Source of the DNA: Pricia antarctica
GTDB lineage: Bacteria > Bacteroidota > Bacteroidia > Flavobacteriales > Flavobacteriaceae
NCBI GenBank assembly: GCA_011050085.1
Contig: DRGL01000053.1
Span: 1-64,000, forward strand
Reading direction: 5' to 3'
Length of the DNA stretch: 64,000 nt
The notes under the pieces are model-generated. The model was not told the origin of the DNA, made no database searches, and worked only from the letters and a program-made list of their open reading frames with translations. This document shows, piece after piece, positions 28,321 to 37,289 of the stretch. How positions within the stretch are numbered: position 1 is the stretch's first letter; each line of letters starts with the position of its first letter. A program made the translations under genes and the position numbers.

Positions 28321-29421
28321 ACTTCTGCGTATTTGACCAACGGTATTTTCTCTAGGCGTAGTGTGGCTCGTGATGGTTATAATCTTAGATTCAGATATAT
28401 ATCCGTTCCCTCACCTAATCGGTATCCTCGAATATATTTTTATAGAGCAACCAACGCCTATAGTCGCCGTAGTAAAGCTTCTTGGGCCTGTTTGCTTGGC
28501 TGGATATATTTAATCTATCCCGTGCATCCGGCTCTAATTATTGCTAATATGGCCAATGAATTCCAGACCATTATCCATTCTTATCTTTTTTAATTTCCTT
28601 TTTTTATTGATGAGATGGTTGAGTACCCAGACCAGACAATTGCTGCACAATGAAAAGTCGACTTCTATATCATGTGCTTCATGGTTAAAATCATCGATGA
28701 TGTTGAAGGACTTTAAAAATATTTTGTTTTCCAAGACATCGGTTACGAAATCCATGCAACATGTATGGTTGAGCTCATCGGGAACTTCCAAAATCTCTTT
28801 TAACCGTGCAGGCCAGCGTTTCTTCACTTTTCTTATAATGGTAGCTCAAAGGCCATGTAAACATGGTGCACGTTTATGGTTCCATGGCTTAAATTCATTG
28901 CGCAAATGCTCATATGCCTTCCAATAAAACCTTCATCCGAACATTCCCTTCTTTTTGTTGTAAGGCTTGCTCTATTTAGGTATCGTCTTTTGACCGCAGT
29001 CTGTAATAATTTACACTCTCGCTCATATTGAGGATACGGCACGCCATGCTAAAATTATAAAAACAAGTTTTTGGTAATAGCATACGTCAGGGCATTAAAG
29101 CTTTTTCCGAAATTTTTTCGCCATTTGATGGTCCAACGCCAAGTTGGCATACATCTGCTTCAGCTTTTGGCTCTCCTCTTCGAGTTCTTTTATCCGGCTA
29201 AATTCGTTGACGCTCATACCCGCGTACTTCAAACGCTGATTGTAGAACGCGGCCGAACTCACACCTTGCTCGACGGGTTCTATCGGAAAGGCTCTTGCCA
29301 ATATCGCACTCCTTTATGATTTTTACGATTTACGTGGGTGAAAATTTGCTTTTTCTCAAACTATTTAAATTTATGATTAATATTATCTTTTTAAAAAGTT
29401 CGACTTCAGGTGAAGTTTACA
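28321..29421 (-). mobile_element. Decayed IS3-family element (orfA and orfB remnants)
   Basis: On the minus strand a broken OrfA begins near 29360 (RKSKFSPT, then a stop where the family has Gln, then IVKIIKECD). After a frameshift it continues as AAFYNQRLKYAGMSVNEF and a KELEEESQKLKQMYANLAL leucine-zipper segment (29301-29095). OrfB pieces follow: ACKLLQ-like N-terminus (29042-28833), the DDE core with CMDFVTDVLENK, NIIDDFNHEA and IRMDNGLEFIG (28827-28534), and a C-terminus ending YAEVN near 28320, with several stops. The outer end at 29400-29421 (reverse complement TGTAAACTTCACCTGAAG) resembles the ends of two other IS3 copies here. It cannot move. Confidence 0.85.
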
Positions 29422-29427
29422 AAAACG

Positions 29428-29463
29428 AAAAGCGGGGTGAAAATACATTTTCACCCCGCTTTT
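29428..29463 (-). terminator. Strong hairpin terminator after a lipoprotein gene
   Basis: A perfect 17-bp stem (29428-29444 with 29447-29463) encloses only two bases; the core GCGGGGTGAAAAT is followed by T's on the minus strand. It lies 33 bases downstream of the lipoprotein stop. Confidence 0.9.
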
Positions 29464-29495
29464 AAGTCTAATACTATTATGATTGCTTATTTACT

Positions 29496-30449
29496 CTAGA
29501 AATCTTCTTCATCATCTGGAAATTCCTCTAGCGGACATTCGTATGTGAATTGAACCAAATCATTTACATCTAGAATACCATCTTCGTTATATGGGTCTTG
29601 TGTTGTAAAGGTAAATACTTCAAAATCATTAATACCCGACTGAAATTCCGGCGTATATGCCCTAATATCCATCCTATTGTAGTCTTCGGGAATCGGAATA
29701 TCATAAAGACCATTCCCAAAAGGGAAAATTTCAAGAACTCGATTGTTATCTATGGTTACCGTAATGATATCGATACATTCCCCTTTTACATCAATCCAAA
29801 GTGTCTGTAACCTCTGCGTACCAAAACCGCCATCGACAAGCGCGTCATTTGGCACATCGATTTCTTTTTTGGAATAACAAAATGCATCACCGCCCAATTC
29901 AGTGTTCTCAGTTACCTCCACGTCAAAAGGAACCGTGACATCTGTAAAACGCGCTAAATCAAAATCATTTATATTGGGTATTGCATATAAGGTATCATTA
30001 CCTCTCATGAGGAGTATTTCGTTAACTGTATTCTGTCCTAAAGGTATGGGTGCCGAAACTGTGGTGGATACCAATCCATTAGTTTCGGAAGCCGGTACAC
30101 TTTCCGTATGAGTTATACCAGTAGCATCGGTGATGATAAAAATTACGGCGTCAGGAACTCCCGATTTGCAAGAAGGCACCTTCGAAGTATCACTGGGAAT
30201 TCTTCCTAAGTAAGAAACTAATCCGAACTGTGCTTCAAGTGGTTCCTCAACCTCGCCGGGTGCTTCATTCCCATCGGTTTCCGTGGACTCATCAGAAGTA
30301 TCTTCTTCCGGTTCCTCAGACTGCTCTTCTGCATTCTTTACATCTTCGATTTTATCTGGCTTGGCTTCCAAAGTAGTTGCTTCCTCCTTCTCGCAACCAA
30401 AAAATGTAAATGTCAAAACAAAAATAAACGTATACCATACTTTTTTCAT
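29496..30449 (-). CDS. Hypothetical lipoprotein with acidic linker
   Basis: This 317-residue lipoprotein has its lipobox FFGC at Cys19. Residues about 25-75 form a very acidic, E/D/S/T-rich tether (EEQSEEPEEDTSDESTETD), a common spacer in surface lipoproteins. The folded part is probably beta-sandwich-like, with single cysteines at SCKSG, AFCYSKK, GECID and YECPLEE that could pair. The C-terminus is again acidic. No family is recognised. It lies within the polysaccharide locus between two IS relics and has its own strong terminator, so it may be an independent insertion or a surface partner of the polymer. Confidence 0.6.
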   Translation of the reverse strand: MKKVWYTFIFVLTFTFFGCEKEEATTLEAKPDKIEDVKNAEEQSEEPEEDTSDESTETDGNEAPGEVEEPLEAQFGLVSYLGRIPSDTSKVPSCKSGVPDAVIFIITDATGITHTESVPASETNGLVSTTVSAPIPLGQNTVNEILLMRGNDTLYAIPNINDFDLARFTDVTVPFDVEVTENTELGGDAFCYSKKEIDVPNDALVDGGFGTQRLQTLWIDVKGECIDIITVTIDNNRVLEIFPFGNGLYDIPIPEDYNRMDIRAYTPEFQSGINDFEVFTFTTQDPYNEDGILDVNDLVQFTYECPLEEFPDDEEDF

Positions 30450-30747
30450 AAATCCATGGGTTTTTTAATATTTATCAATCAAAGCAGTAAAATCTTATAA
30501 ATAATTTTAACATCGAGATTTTGAAGAAAGCCTGAATGATAGCTGACCTAACTATGCTAAGTTTATAAATAATTTCTATAAAATTGTAATTAAAAAAAAT
30601 TCTAAGAAATTTCTTTCAAATGAATAGCGAAAATATTAATTCTAGTTTAAGTAAACAAATGGTATCCGCCAAATACCAATTTTCTCTAGTAAAGGTCGAT
30701 TTTCCTTTAGAGTATTATACTTATTGTTTAATATATTGTATATCCGT

Positions 30748-31658
30748 TTAATGTCCACTTGCCGTGATGCTCGGTATCACTAGCCTGTCGAATATCATTT
30801 CCCCGAAATACCTTCTATTGAACTTAGGAACTCGTTCAGGTACATTTGAAAGTATTTTGGCTTATTCTTAATGGTAGGTCCCTACAAAGTAAAGTTTGGC
30901 GTTGCTTATTACTATGTGCACCGATTTCAAGGTTTCCCTTGTCGTGCGTTCGTCGGACTTTTCGCTTACATATATGTCGACATATACTGCAATATTGACT
31001 TACGATGTGCTTTTAGTGGTAAAGACGATTATATCCCCATTGTCCATCGCTTTTTGGAGTTTCCGGTCGGTACACTACATTTTATGTTCGGTTAGGACCT
31101 TGGCCTTGATATATCTGCACTACAACTCTAACTTTACAGTATCGATGTCCGCCAGAACGTTGCTCTCCACCATTTTCATGACATTGGCCTTCGTCTTGTT
31201 GCCACTCCGTTTTTTCTCTGTCGTGTGGTCGTTAGCCGATGCCCCTATGGTAAAATATCCCTCGTCAGACTCAATCATGCCCTGCAAAGCGTAGCAGTCG
31301 TCCCTTTGACCCGTGGCCTTGCGTAGTTTGTGGACCATGGCCCATACGGGCTCATAGCGTTTTGCACCCAACTGGCGCTGTATCTCCCTGCTGGAGAATC
31401 CCTTCTTGGTGGTGCTCAACAGGAATATGGCCTTGGACCAGGTCATGAAGGACAGCTTGGAACTCTCTATTATTGAGACGCTGCGCAGCGATATCCTTGC
31501 CTTGCACGATTTGCACTGATAGCTCCATTTGTTCTGCAGCCAATAGTGGTCCTTGCCCCGGCAAAGACGGCAGACCAATCCTCCTTGTTACGTTGTTCCT
31601 TATAATACAGACGGTAACTTTTTTCGTCGGTAAAAGTGAACTCCGAAAAAGAATACAT
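30748..31658 (-). mobile_element. Decayed IS1595-family transposase gene
   Basis: On the minus strand the ISXO2-type transposase can be followed in pieces. The N-terminus FTFTDEKSYRLYYKEQRN (from ATG 31658) is followed by a frameshift, then a zinc ribbon CRLCRGKDHYW...YQCKSCKAR, the family block RSVSIIESSKLSFMTWSKAI, SAREIQRQLG-like helices, and the first catalytic part GMIESDEGYFTIG. After a stop near 31120 further shifted pieces carry KSDERTTRETLKSVHIVISN and FNRRYFGEMIFDRLVIPSI, ending at TAA 30748. Several stops and shifts make it a pseudogene. The 298 bases between it and the lipoprotein gene (30450-30747) hold nothing recognisable. Confidence 0.85.
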
Positions 31659-31970
31659 CCGTTTTTCAATTACTTTTTGTTCAATAAAATATACGATTAT
31701 ACCACTAGTCTGAGGGGTTTTTACGTGTAAACAACTTATTGTTTTATATCTCTTGGATATAATATTAGGACATTCTTATTTTATCCGTTTGGTCAAGGCG
31801 GAATAATAATAACATTAAAAATTTTACTGATAAAAAAGCAAAGGTTCTTAAAGTCACAGATAAACGTATATTAAGGTATTTGCGCGTATAATAATAAAGA
31901 ACAAGATTTTTTTTTTACATCTTTGCACCCATATAAAAAGTATTTTCCTAATTATTATATAAATAACACA

Positions 31971-32981
31971 ATGTCATTAAAAAATCTTGCTTTTTCAAAT
32001 AAGTACAATGTATTAGTTACAGGTGGTGCTGGTTTTATTGGCTCAAACATTTGCAAATGGTTATTGAATAATGGAAATAAAGTAAGATGCCTCGATAATT
32101 TCGCCACAGGCAAAAAAGACAATATAAATGATTTTATTAATCATCCTAATTTTACTTTATTAGAAGGGGACATTAGGGACCTCGATGACTGTAAAAAATC
32201 TTGTGAAGGAGCCGACTATGTTTTGCATCAGGCAGCTCTTGGCTCCGTACCTCGATCTATAAACGACCCTATAACAACTAATGAAGTAAATGTATCTGGA
32301 TTTTTGAACATGCTGGTTGCCTCCCGTGAAGAAAAAATAAAACGTTTTGTATATGCCGCTAGTTCATCCACATATGGAGATTCAGAATCGATGCCTAAAG
32401 TGGAGGAGGTTATTGGAAAACCTCTTTCTCCTTATGCCATCACAAAATATGTAAATGAACTCTATGCTGAAATTTTTGCCAAAACTTACGGACTAGAAAC
32501 TATTGGACTTCGTTACTTTAATGTTTTCGGTAGAAATCAGGATCCAAATGGAGCTTACGCTGCCGTTATACCTAAATTTGTAATTCAGTTGGTGAATCAC
32601 GAAACTCCAACTATTAATGGTGATGGAAGTTTTTCTCGTGATTTTACATATATTGATAATGTCGTAGAAGCCAATATTCGTTCGCTTATCGTAAAAGATT
32701 CGGAAGCAATTAATACTGTGTATAATGTCGCATATGGTGAACGTACTACGCTGAATGAACTTGTCAAGTTACTTATTGAATATCTATCTAAATTCGACGA
32801 CTATATAAAATCTATTAACGTTAAATATGGTGCAAAACGTGCTGGTGATGTACCGCATTCATTAGCATCAATAGAGAAAGCAAAGAATTTTTTGGGATAT
32901 ACACCGGAGTATGATATTAAAACTGGGCTTCAAGAAGCGGTTGAATGGTATTGGGAGAATTTGAAAAATGACACCATTTGA
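31971..32981 (+). CDS. UDP-HexNAc C4-epimerase (WbpP/TviC-like)
   Basis: Extended SDR of 337 residues from ATG 31971; an in-frame TTG at 31923 is rejected because the added residues precede the family start. NAD motif GGAGFIGSN, then CLDNFATGKKDNI, the QAALGSVPRSINDP block typical of the WbpP/TviC/Gne group, AASSSTYGD and catalytic YAITK at about residue 155, RYFNVFGRNQDPNGAYAAVI. It probably interconverts UDP-GlcNAc and UDP-GalNAc, or the acids. The neighbour 40 bases downstream is a TviB/WbpO-like dehydrogenase, the usual partner, so the pair should make UDP-GalNAcA or the GlcNAcA form. It diverges from the IS1595 relic. Confidence 0.88.
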   Translation: MSLKNLAFSNKYNVLVTGGAGFIGSNICKWLLNNGNKVRCLDNFATGKKDNINDFINHPNFTLLEGDIRDLDDCKKSCEGADYVLHQAALGSVPRSINDPITTNEVNVSGFLNMLVASREEKIKRFVYAASSSTYGDSESMPKVEEVIGKPLSPYAITKYVNELYAEIFAKTYGLETIGLRYFNVFGRNQDPNGAYAAVIPKFVIQLVNHETPTINGDGSFSRDFTYIDNVVEANIRSLIVKDSEAINTVYNVAYGERTTLNELVKLLIEYLSKFDDYIKSINVKYGAKRAGDVPHSLASIEKAKNFLGYTPEYDIKTGLQEAVEWYWENLKNDTI

Positions 32982-33021
32982 GCGTAATCTGTTGAACAAT
33001 AATCTATAATTTAAATCAAAT

Positions 33022-34302
33022 ATGAATAAAATAAAAATTGCTATCGTCGGTTTAGGATATGTAGGCCTCCCGTTAGCACGACTATTTGCCACTAAATATC
33101 CTGTAATCGGTTTTGACATTAATGTACGGCGCATAAACGAACTACAGTCCGGAATGGATAGTACATTAGAAGTTGAACAGGAGGTTTTGAAAAATGTTCT
33201 GTCATCAACTCCCAAAATGGAAGTCGGACTTTTTTGTTCAAACCAGATTGAAGATATTGCTGATTGTAACTACTATATTGTTACTGTGCCCACTCCTGTA
33301 GACAGCACTAATAGACCTATTTTGACACCCCTTTATAAATCAAGTGAAACAGTAGGCAGGTCCTTGAAAAAGGGAGATATTGTAATTTATGAATCAACTG
33401 TATATCCTGGAGTAACCGAAGAAGAATGTGTACCTGTATTGGAAAAGGTCAGCGGACTAAAATTTAATGTTGATTTCTTTGTAGGATATTCTCCCGAACG
33501 AATAAATCCTGGTGACAAAGAACATACAGTAGAGAAAATCCTTAAAGTTACATCAGGCTCTACGCAAGAAATAGGCAAAAAAGTTGATGCGCTATATAGC
33601 TCCGTCATTACAGCAGGCACTCATCTGGCACCTTCCATTAAAGTTGCCGAAGCCGCTAAGGTTATAGAAAATTCACAGCGTGATATTAATATCGCTTTTG
33701 TAAATGAATTGGCTAAAATCTTTAATCTAATGTCAATTGACACTGGTGACGTTCTTGAAGCTGCGGGTACGAAATGGAACTTTCTTCCTTTTAAACCTGG
33801 ATTAGTCGGAGGGCATTGTATAGGTGTCGATCCATATTATTTAGCACAAAAAGCACAAGCTTATGGATACCACCCAGAGATTATATTAGCAGGTCGCCGT
33901 ATGAATGATGGAATGGGAAAATATGTTGCCTCTGAAGTGATTAAACTAATGGTCCAGCGTGATATAAAAATTAAGGATGCTAATATACTCATTTTAGGTA
34001 TAACTTTTAAGGAAAATTGTCCCGATGTTCGTAATACTAAAGCAATTGACGTTATCAGAAACCTTCAATCCTATGGTACGGAATTAACTGTTTTCGATCC
34101 TTGGGCATCTAAAGAAGAAGTAAAAGAGGAATTCAATTTAGATATTATCAATAAGCTGCCAAATAAAAAATATTCTGGAATTGTATTGACTGTTTCGCAC
34201 AAGGAATTCTTAAATTTAGATTTAAGAAGTTTATTAACTGAAGACGGGCTATTATATGACGTCAAAAGTGTTTTAAAATGTAAAGTTGATGGGAAATTAT
34301 AG
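33022..34302 (+). CDS. UDP-N-acetylhexosamine 6-dehydrogenase (WbpO/TviB-like)
   Basis: Four-electron NAD-dependent dehydrogenase of 426 residues that oxidises C6 of a UDP-HexNAc to the uronic acid. The N-terminal NAD motif is GLGYVGLPLA (10-19), STVYPGVTEEECVPVLE and GYSPERINPGD are typical of the WbpA/WbpO/TviB branch, and the catalytic Cys is in LVGGHCIGVDPYYL at about residue 266. The C-terminal domain has ILGITFKENCPDVRNTK. With the epimerase just upstream (40-base gap), the expected product is UDP-GalNAcA. The unit ends at a clear hairpin 114 bases downstream. Confidence 0.9.
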   Translation: MNKIKIAIVGLGYVGLPLARLFATKYPVIGFDINVRRINELQSGMDSTLEVEQEVLKNVLSSTPKMEVGLFCSNQIEDIADCNYYIVTVPTPVDSTNRPILTPLYKSSETVGRSLKKGDIVIYESTVYPGVTEEECVPVLEKVSGLKFNVDFFVGYSPERINPGDKEHTVEKILKVTSGSTQEIGKKVDALYSSVITAGTHLAPSIKVAEAAKVIENSQRDINIAFVNELAKIFNLMSIDTGDVLEAAGTKWNFLPFKPGLVGGHCIGVDPYYLAQKAQAYGYHPEIILAGRRMNDGMGKYVASEVIKLMVQRDIKIKDANILILGITFKENCPDVRNTKAIDVIRNLQSYGTELTVFDPWASKEEVKEEFNLDIINKLPNKKYSGIVLTVSHKEFLNLDLRSLLTEDGLLYDVKSVLKCKVDGKL

Positions 34303-34415
34303 TCTTTATAAAGTTCTTTAATTTTATGCAACTCACATGGATATAAATCTAAATAAATCCATATTTATTTAATACTCCACCATTTTTTAAGACTATCTCA
34401 TAAAGTGTGTAAATA

Positions 34416-34449
34416 AAAAAATAGCGGTGGCATTCCACCGCTATTTTTT
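34416..34449 (+). terminator. Rho-independent terminator after the HexNAc-uronate genes
   Basis: A perfect 15-bp stem (34416-34430 with 34435-34449) with the tetraloop CATT; the core is TAGCGGTGG and the 3' arm ends in six T. Confidence 0.9.
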
Positions 34450-34489
34450 AACTTTAAATTTTCACATAATTATGTAGAAATAAGAAGTA

Positions 34490-35058
34490 AGCGACGATTT
34501 TCTAAAACAGTTCAAGAATGGCGATGAGCTTAACGGTTTTTGAAGGAATTCCAAAAACGCCGTATCGAGAAGATAGTCGAAGGTAAGCTTGACGGTTACT
34601 TGGAAAATGAAAAAAATCGAAAGCGGAAAGGCGAAAACTCCCGCAACAATCATTCCAAAAAAGAAGGTGCGTATCTCCTTCGGAGAATTAGACATGTTTT
34701 TGCTCAGGGAACCGGACGAGTCCTTCAGCCCCATGGTTGTGCCTAAACGGGGCAACCTCCTAATTAACTTCATCAGGAACATTATCATATCGCTCTATAC
34801 AAAAGGCACAGGCAACAGCGATATTAAGGAGCAGATATGAGAGGTCTACAAGTTCGACGTATCCACTTCCACCATATCGCGGATTACTGGTATAGTATAT
34901 AAAGTTATCGTAGCCTAGCACAACCGTCCGTTGAAACAGCTCTACCATATCGTTTGGATGGTAGTATCGTCTTCAAGGTCAGGGAAACTTACTAGGTCAT
35001 GAACAAGACGGTTTAAGTGGCCGTAGGACTTCGCAGGTAAGGAAAAAAAAAGGTGCTC
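34490..35058 (+). mobile_element. Truncated, decayed IS256-family transposase
   Basis: The plus strand reads FLKQFKNGDELNGF, then after a shift KEFQKRRIEKIVEGKLDGYL, then SFGELDMFLLREPDESFSPM and VVPKRGN, IIISLYTKG, FDVSTSTISRITG, NRPLKQLYHIVWM and GSIVFKVRE, ending with GKKKVLG at 35058. These are consecutive blocks of IS256/mutator transposases, spread over three frames with several stops. The second half of the protein is missing because the reading breaks off where an IS21-type end begins. It is a dead remnant. Confidence 0.85.
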
Positions 35059-35064
35059 GGTTAT

Positions 35065-35220
35065 TTCGGTTCGGATTGTGCCACTAATTCGGAGTCTTTG
35101 TGCCAGCCATTTCGGTTCAAACCGTGCCAATAATCTCGGTTCGTTTTGTGCCGGTCGATTTTGGCCAGGAATCAAAACGGTTCGATTTATATCATTTTTT
35201 AACGGGTCGTTTTGTGCCAC
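35065..35220 (+). repeat. About 23-bp direct repeat array, IS21-type left end
   Basis: Copies begin near 35065, 35088, 35111, 35135 and 35201, with weaker ones between. Each resembles TTCGGTTCGnnTTGTGCCA (for example TTCGGTTCGGATTGTGCCA, CTCGGTTCGTTTTGTGCCG and ACGGGTCGTTTTGTGCCA). The period is 23-24 bases. IS21-family elements carry several such transposase-binding repeats at each end, and an istA-like start follows at 35291, so this is most simply an IS21 left end that landed in the IS256 gene. Confidence 0.7.
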
Positions 35221-35290
35221 GGTTCACATGGCCCACTAGTCACTTTGAGAGATCAAGTAATACCTTATCGCGCTAACATAAAACCCAGAT

Positions 35291-35359
35291 ATGTCCAAAT
35301 CACTTAATCCAATGGACCTAAAACAAATTATCACCTTACATCTGGACGGTTACATCAAC
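35291..35359 (+). pseudogene. istA: IstA (IS21 transposase) N-terminal fragment
   Basis: ATG 35291 opens 23 codons reading SKSLNPMDLKQIITLHLDGY, like the start of IS21 IstA proteins (a helix that leads into the HTH domain). It is cut at about 35360, where the sequence changes to the end of the old IS3 orfB on the other strand. It supports the IS21 reading of the repeats just upstream. Confidence 0.55.
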
Positions 35360-35361
35360 CA

Positions 35362-36059
35362 CTGTCCGTCCATGGAGTTGGAAACGCTCCAATTGAGTAT
35401 TTTTCTACTGTAAAGATCGATTATCGCGTTCATGTACATAAATCCCCGCAGCATGGGGATATAGGTGATATCGGTCTGCCAGACCTGACCGGGCCTTTCG
35501 ATCTTCAGGTCTTTCAGAAGATAGGGATATTTATAGTTCGCAGGATCCTTGATAGTGGTCCTTGGCTTTCTGTAAACGGTCTGGAGTCCCATGAGCCTGT
35601 ATAGCCTACGGACCCTTTTTACGTTTACCCGATGGCCCAGGTCAAGGTTCAGGCAGTCCGTCATGCGCTCCACGCCATAATACGGATGTTCAATAAAATG
35701 GGTGTCGATCTCCCCCATCAGCCTTAGGTTGTACGGACTCTCGCTCCTGGGTCTGTAATATGGCCCGGAACGGTGGATCTTAAGAAGTTTGCACTGTTGT
35801 ACAAGACTTAGCCTTGGATGGCATTTTACCACCTTCTTCCTTCTCTCGGTGGTGCTCATTTGCCCAAGGCTTTCCTTAAAAAATCGTTCTCCACCTGCAA
35901 CTGGCCGATCTTGTTGAATAGCGGTCCGGTATCCGATGTAGGGTCCTCCTTCTCGGTTTTTGATCTGAAGGCCAGGTCCGCATTGTCCAAAAATTCCCGT
36001 TTCCAACTCGATATCTGGTTCGGGTGGATCTCGAATTTCGCGGCAAGCTCCTGAAGGCT
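35362..36059 (-). pseudogene. Old IS3-family element, orfB and 3' part of orfA (first fragment)
   Basis: On the minus strand orfA residues LQELAAKFEIHPNQISSWKR run into a leucine-zipper part (GQLQVENDFLKKSLGQ). OrfB follows in another frame: RRKKVVKCHPRLSLVQQCKL, PYYGVERMTDCLNLDLGHRV, the HTH_21-type region and the start of the DDE domain (QVWQTDITYIPMLRGFMYMN, IIDLYSRKILNWSVSNS). The protein is cut after SNSMDGQWLM at the IstA junction, so the second D and the E are gone. The 5' end was split by a second IS3; the rest of orfA is at 37290-37440. Confidence 0.85.
36057..36059. repeat. Left target-site duplication (GCT) of the complete IS3
   Basis: GCT here and at 37290-37292 border the element. 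The spacing 36060-37292 is 1233 bases, a multiple of three, and excision of that stretch restores the split orfA frame of the older IS3. Confidence 0.7.
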
Positions 36060-36128
36060 TTGTAGGCTTCCCTAAAAATAGGACAGTTGTTAATTCGAAT
36101 TTACTAATTTTAAATTCACACTGTCACG

Positions 36129-36395
36129 ATGAAAAACAGCAAGTTTAGCGAGAGCCAAATAATCAAAGCTCTTAAAGAGAATGAACAGGGAAGATCTGTA
36201 GGGGACCTATCCAGAGAATTAGGTATTGACAAGAGTACCTTTTATTACTGGCGTAAAAAGTATGGAGGAATGGAGCAGCAACACCTTAAGCGTTTAAAGG
36301 AGCTCGAGGAAGAAAATAACAGGCTCAAGCAAATGTATGCAGATGTAAGCCTGGACAACAAAATGCTCAAAGACGTTTTATCAAAAAAGTTCTAA
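36129..36395 (+). CDS. IS3-family transposase OrfA
   Basis: This 88-residue DNA-binding subunit has an HTH: FSESQIIKALKENEQGRSVG, LSRELGIDKSTFYYWRKKYG, followed by the leucine-zipper ELEEENNRLKQMYADVSLDN used for dimerisation. It stops at TAA 36393. It regulates transposition alone and forms the N-terminal part of the OrfAB transposase by frameshifting. Confidence 0.93.
   Translation: MKNSKFSESQIIKALKENEQGRSVGDLSRELGIDKSTFYYWRKKYGGMEQQHLKRLKELEEENNRLKQMYADVSLDNKMLKDVLSKKF
36383..36389 (+). promoter_or_regulatory. Programmed -1 frameshift site A6G
   Basis: The heptamer A AAA AAG is in the right phase (0-frame codons AAA at 36384 and AAG at 36387), six bases before the orfA stop. Slipping by one base continues at GTT 36389 into the orfB frame (VLRPSDKIVRVKYLIKDYLV), which is open to 37273. 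This is the standard way IS3 elements make OrfAB. Confidence 0.85.
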
Positions 36396-37273
36396 GACCT
36401 TCCGACAAAATAGTTCGAGTCAAGTATCTCATAAAAGATTATTTAGTACCTGTTGTACGAGCCTGTAATGTTGTAGGACTTACCAGATCAATGTGGTACT
36501 ACCAGAGTAAAAAGGACGATAGAGAAGTCATTGATAAGTTGACTCAACTAGCAGAAGCCTATCCTACCCGAGGTTTTGATGAATATTATTATAAGATCCG
36601 TCGTGAAGGTCTAAAGTGGAACAGAAAACGTGTATTACGAGTTTATCGAGAGATGAAGCTCAGTCTTAGACGTAAACATAAGAAGCGTTCGGTAAAACGC
36701 GTAAAGCAACCTTTAGAAACGCCTGCTTTACTTAATGAATGTTGGAGTATGGATTTTATGAGTGATGCACTTACAGATGGTAGAAAAGTACGGGTATTCA
36801 ATGTAATTGACGATTGTAACAGAGAGGCTCTTGCTATTGATGCAGGACTTTCTTATCCTGCCAGAGCTGTAGTAGAGACCCTAACCGATTTAAAAGAAGA
36901 GTTTGGAACTCCTAAATATATTAGATGCGATAATGGGCCAGAGTTTATCTCCAAAACATTTACAAAATGGTGCGGGGAGAACTTTATTGAAATCAAATAC
37001 ACACAACCCGGTAAACCAATGCAAAATGGGTACATAGAACGTTTTAATCGCTTCTTTAGAGAAGATATCCTGGATGCGTATTACTTCAAGGATATTCATC
37101 AACTTCAAAAGATAAGCGACAACTGGAGGGAGGATTATAATTTTAATCACCCTCATAAATCTTTAGGGAATAAATCCCCAAAAGAATATATGCCCAGGTT
37201 TGATGAAGAATTTAAATTCTTCATCAAACCTGAATTAAATAACAACTATTTATCGAATTTTAAGGTGTCCTAA
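36389..37273 (+). CDS. IS3-family transposase OrfB (DDE integrase), made by frameshift
   Basis: From the slip site the frame is open for about 294 residues. An HTH_21 region (PTRGFDEYYYKIRREGLKWN, NRKRVLRVYREMKLSLRRKH) precedes the rve core: first D in CWSMDFMSDAL, second in IRCDNGPEFIS, and E in QNGYIERFNRFFRED, 35 residues after the second D as in functional IS3 enzymes. It ends with PHKSLGNKSPKEYMPRF. No own start codon precedes the first conserved residues (the first ATG, 36491, is too late), which fits expression only as OrfAB. Confidence 0.9.
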   Translation, partial: VLRPSDKIVRVKYLIKDYLVPVVRACNVVGLTRSMWYYQSKKDDREVIDKLTQLAEAYPTRGFDEYYYKIRREGLKWNRKRVLRVYREMKLSLRRKHKKRSVKRVKQPLETPALLNECWSMDFMSDALTDGRKVRVFNVIDDCNREALAIDAGLSYPARAVVETLTDLKEEFGTPKYIRCDNGPEFISKTFTKWCGENFIEIKYTQPGKPMQNGYIERFNRFFREDILDAYYFKDIHQLQKISDNWREDYNFNHPHKSLGNKSPKEYMPRFDEEFKFFIKPELNNNYLSNFKVS

Positions 37274-37289
37274 AAAGGGGAAGTCTACA

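Larger units (their letters stand above)
36060..37289 (+). mobile_element. Structurally complete IS3-family insertion sequence
   Basis: About 1230 bp with imperfect inverted ends: TGTAGGCTTCCCT at the left and, reverse-complemented, TGTAGACTTCCCC at the right, both continuing to TAGGACA. It carries orfA and orfB with an A6G slippage site between, and no internal stop. It is flanked by the trinucleotide GCT at 36057-36059 and 37290-37292, a target duplication of the size used by IS3. Removing the element and one GCT rejoins the reading frame of the older IS3 orfA exactly (AVKEQSS then LQELAAK). It is the only apparently functional IS in the window. Confidence 0.9.

Noticed and set aside
30871-31294. 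Plus-strand frames of up to 132 codons
   Set aside because: They are antisense to the IS1595 transposase relic, whose minus-strand motifs are recognisable.
31916-31925. Promoter box TACATCTTTG before the WbpP-like gene
   Set aside because: The spacing within the box is two bases longer than TAnnTTTG and no TTTG lies at the right distance. Too weak to list as a feature.
35065-35220. CRISPR-like array
   Set aside because: Repeats are direct and regularly spaced, but the repeat occupies nearly the whole 23-bp period, leaving no spacers; no cas genes are near. An IS21-type end fits better.
34942-35220. A 92-codon minus-strand frame rich in NEPRLLARFEP-like repeats
   Set aside because: It is the translation of the 23-bp IS21-type repeats, not a protein.
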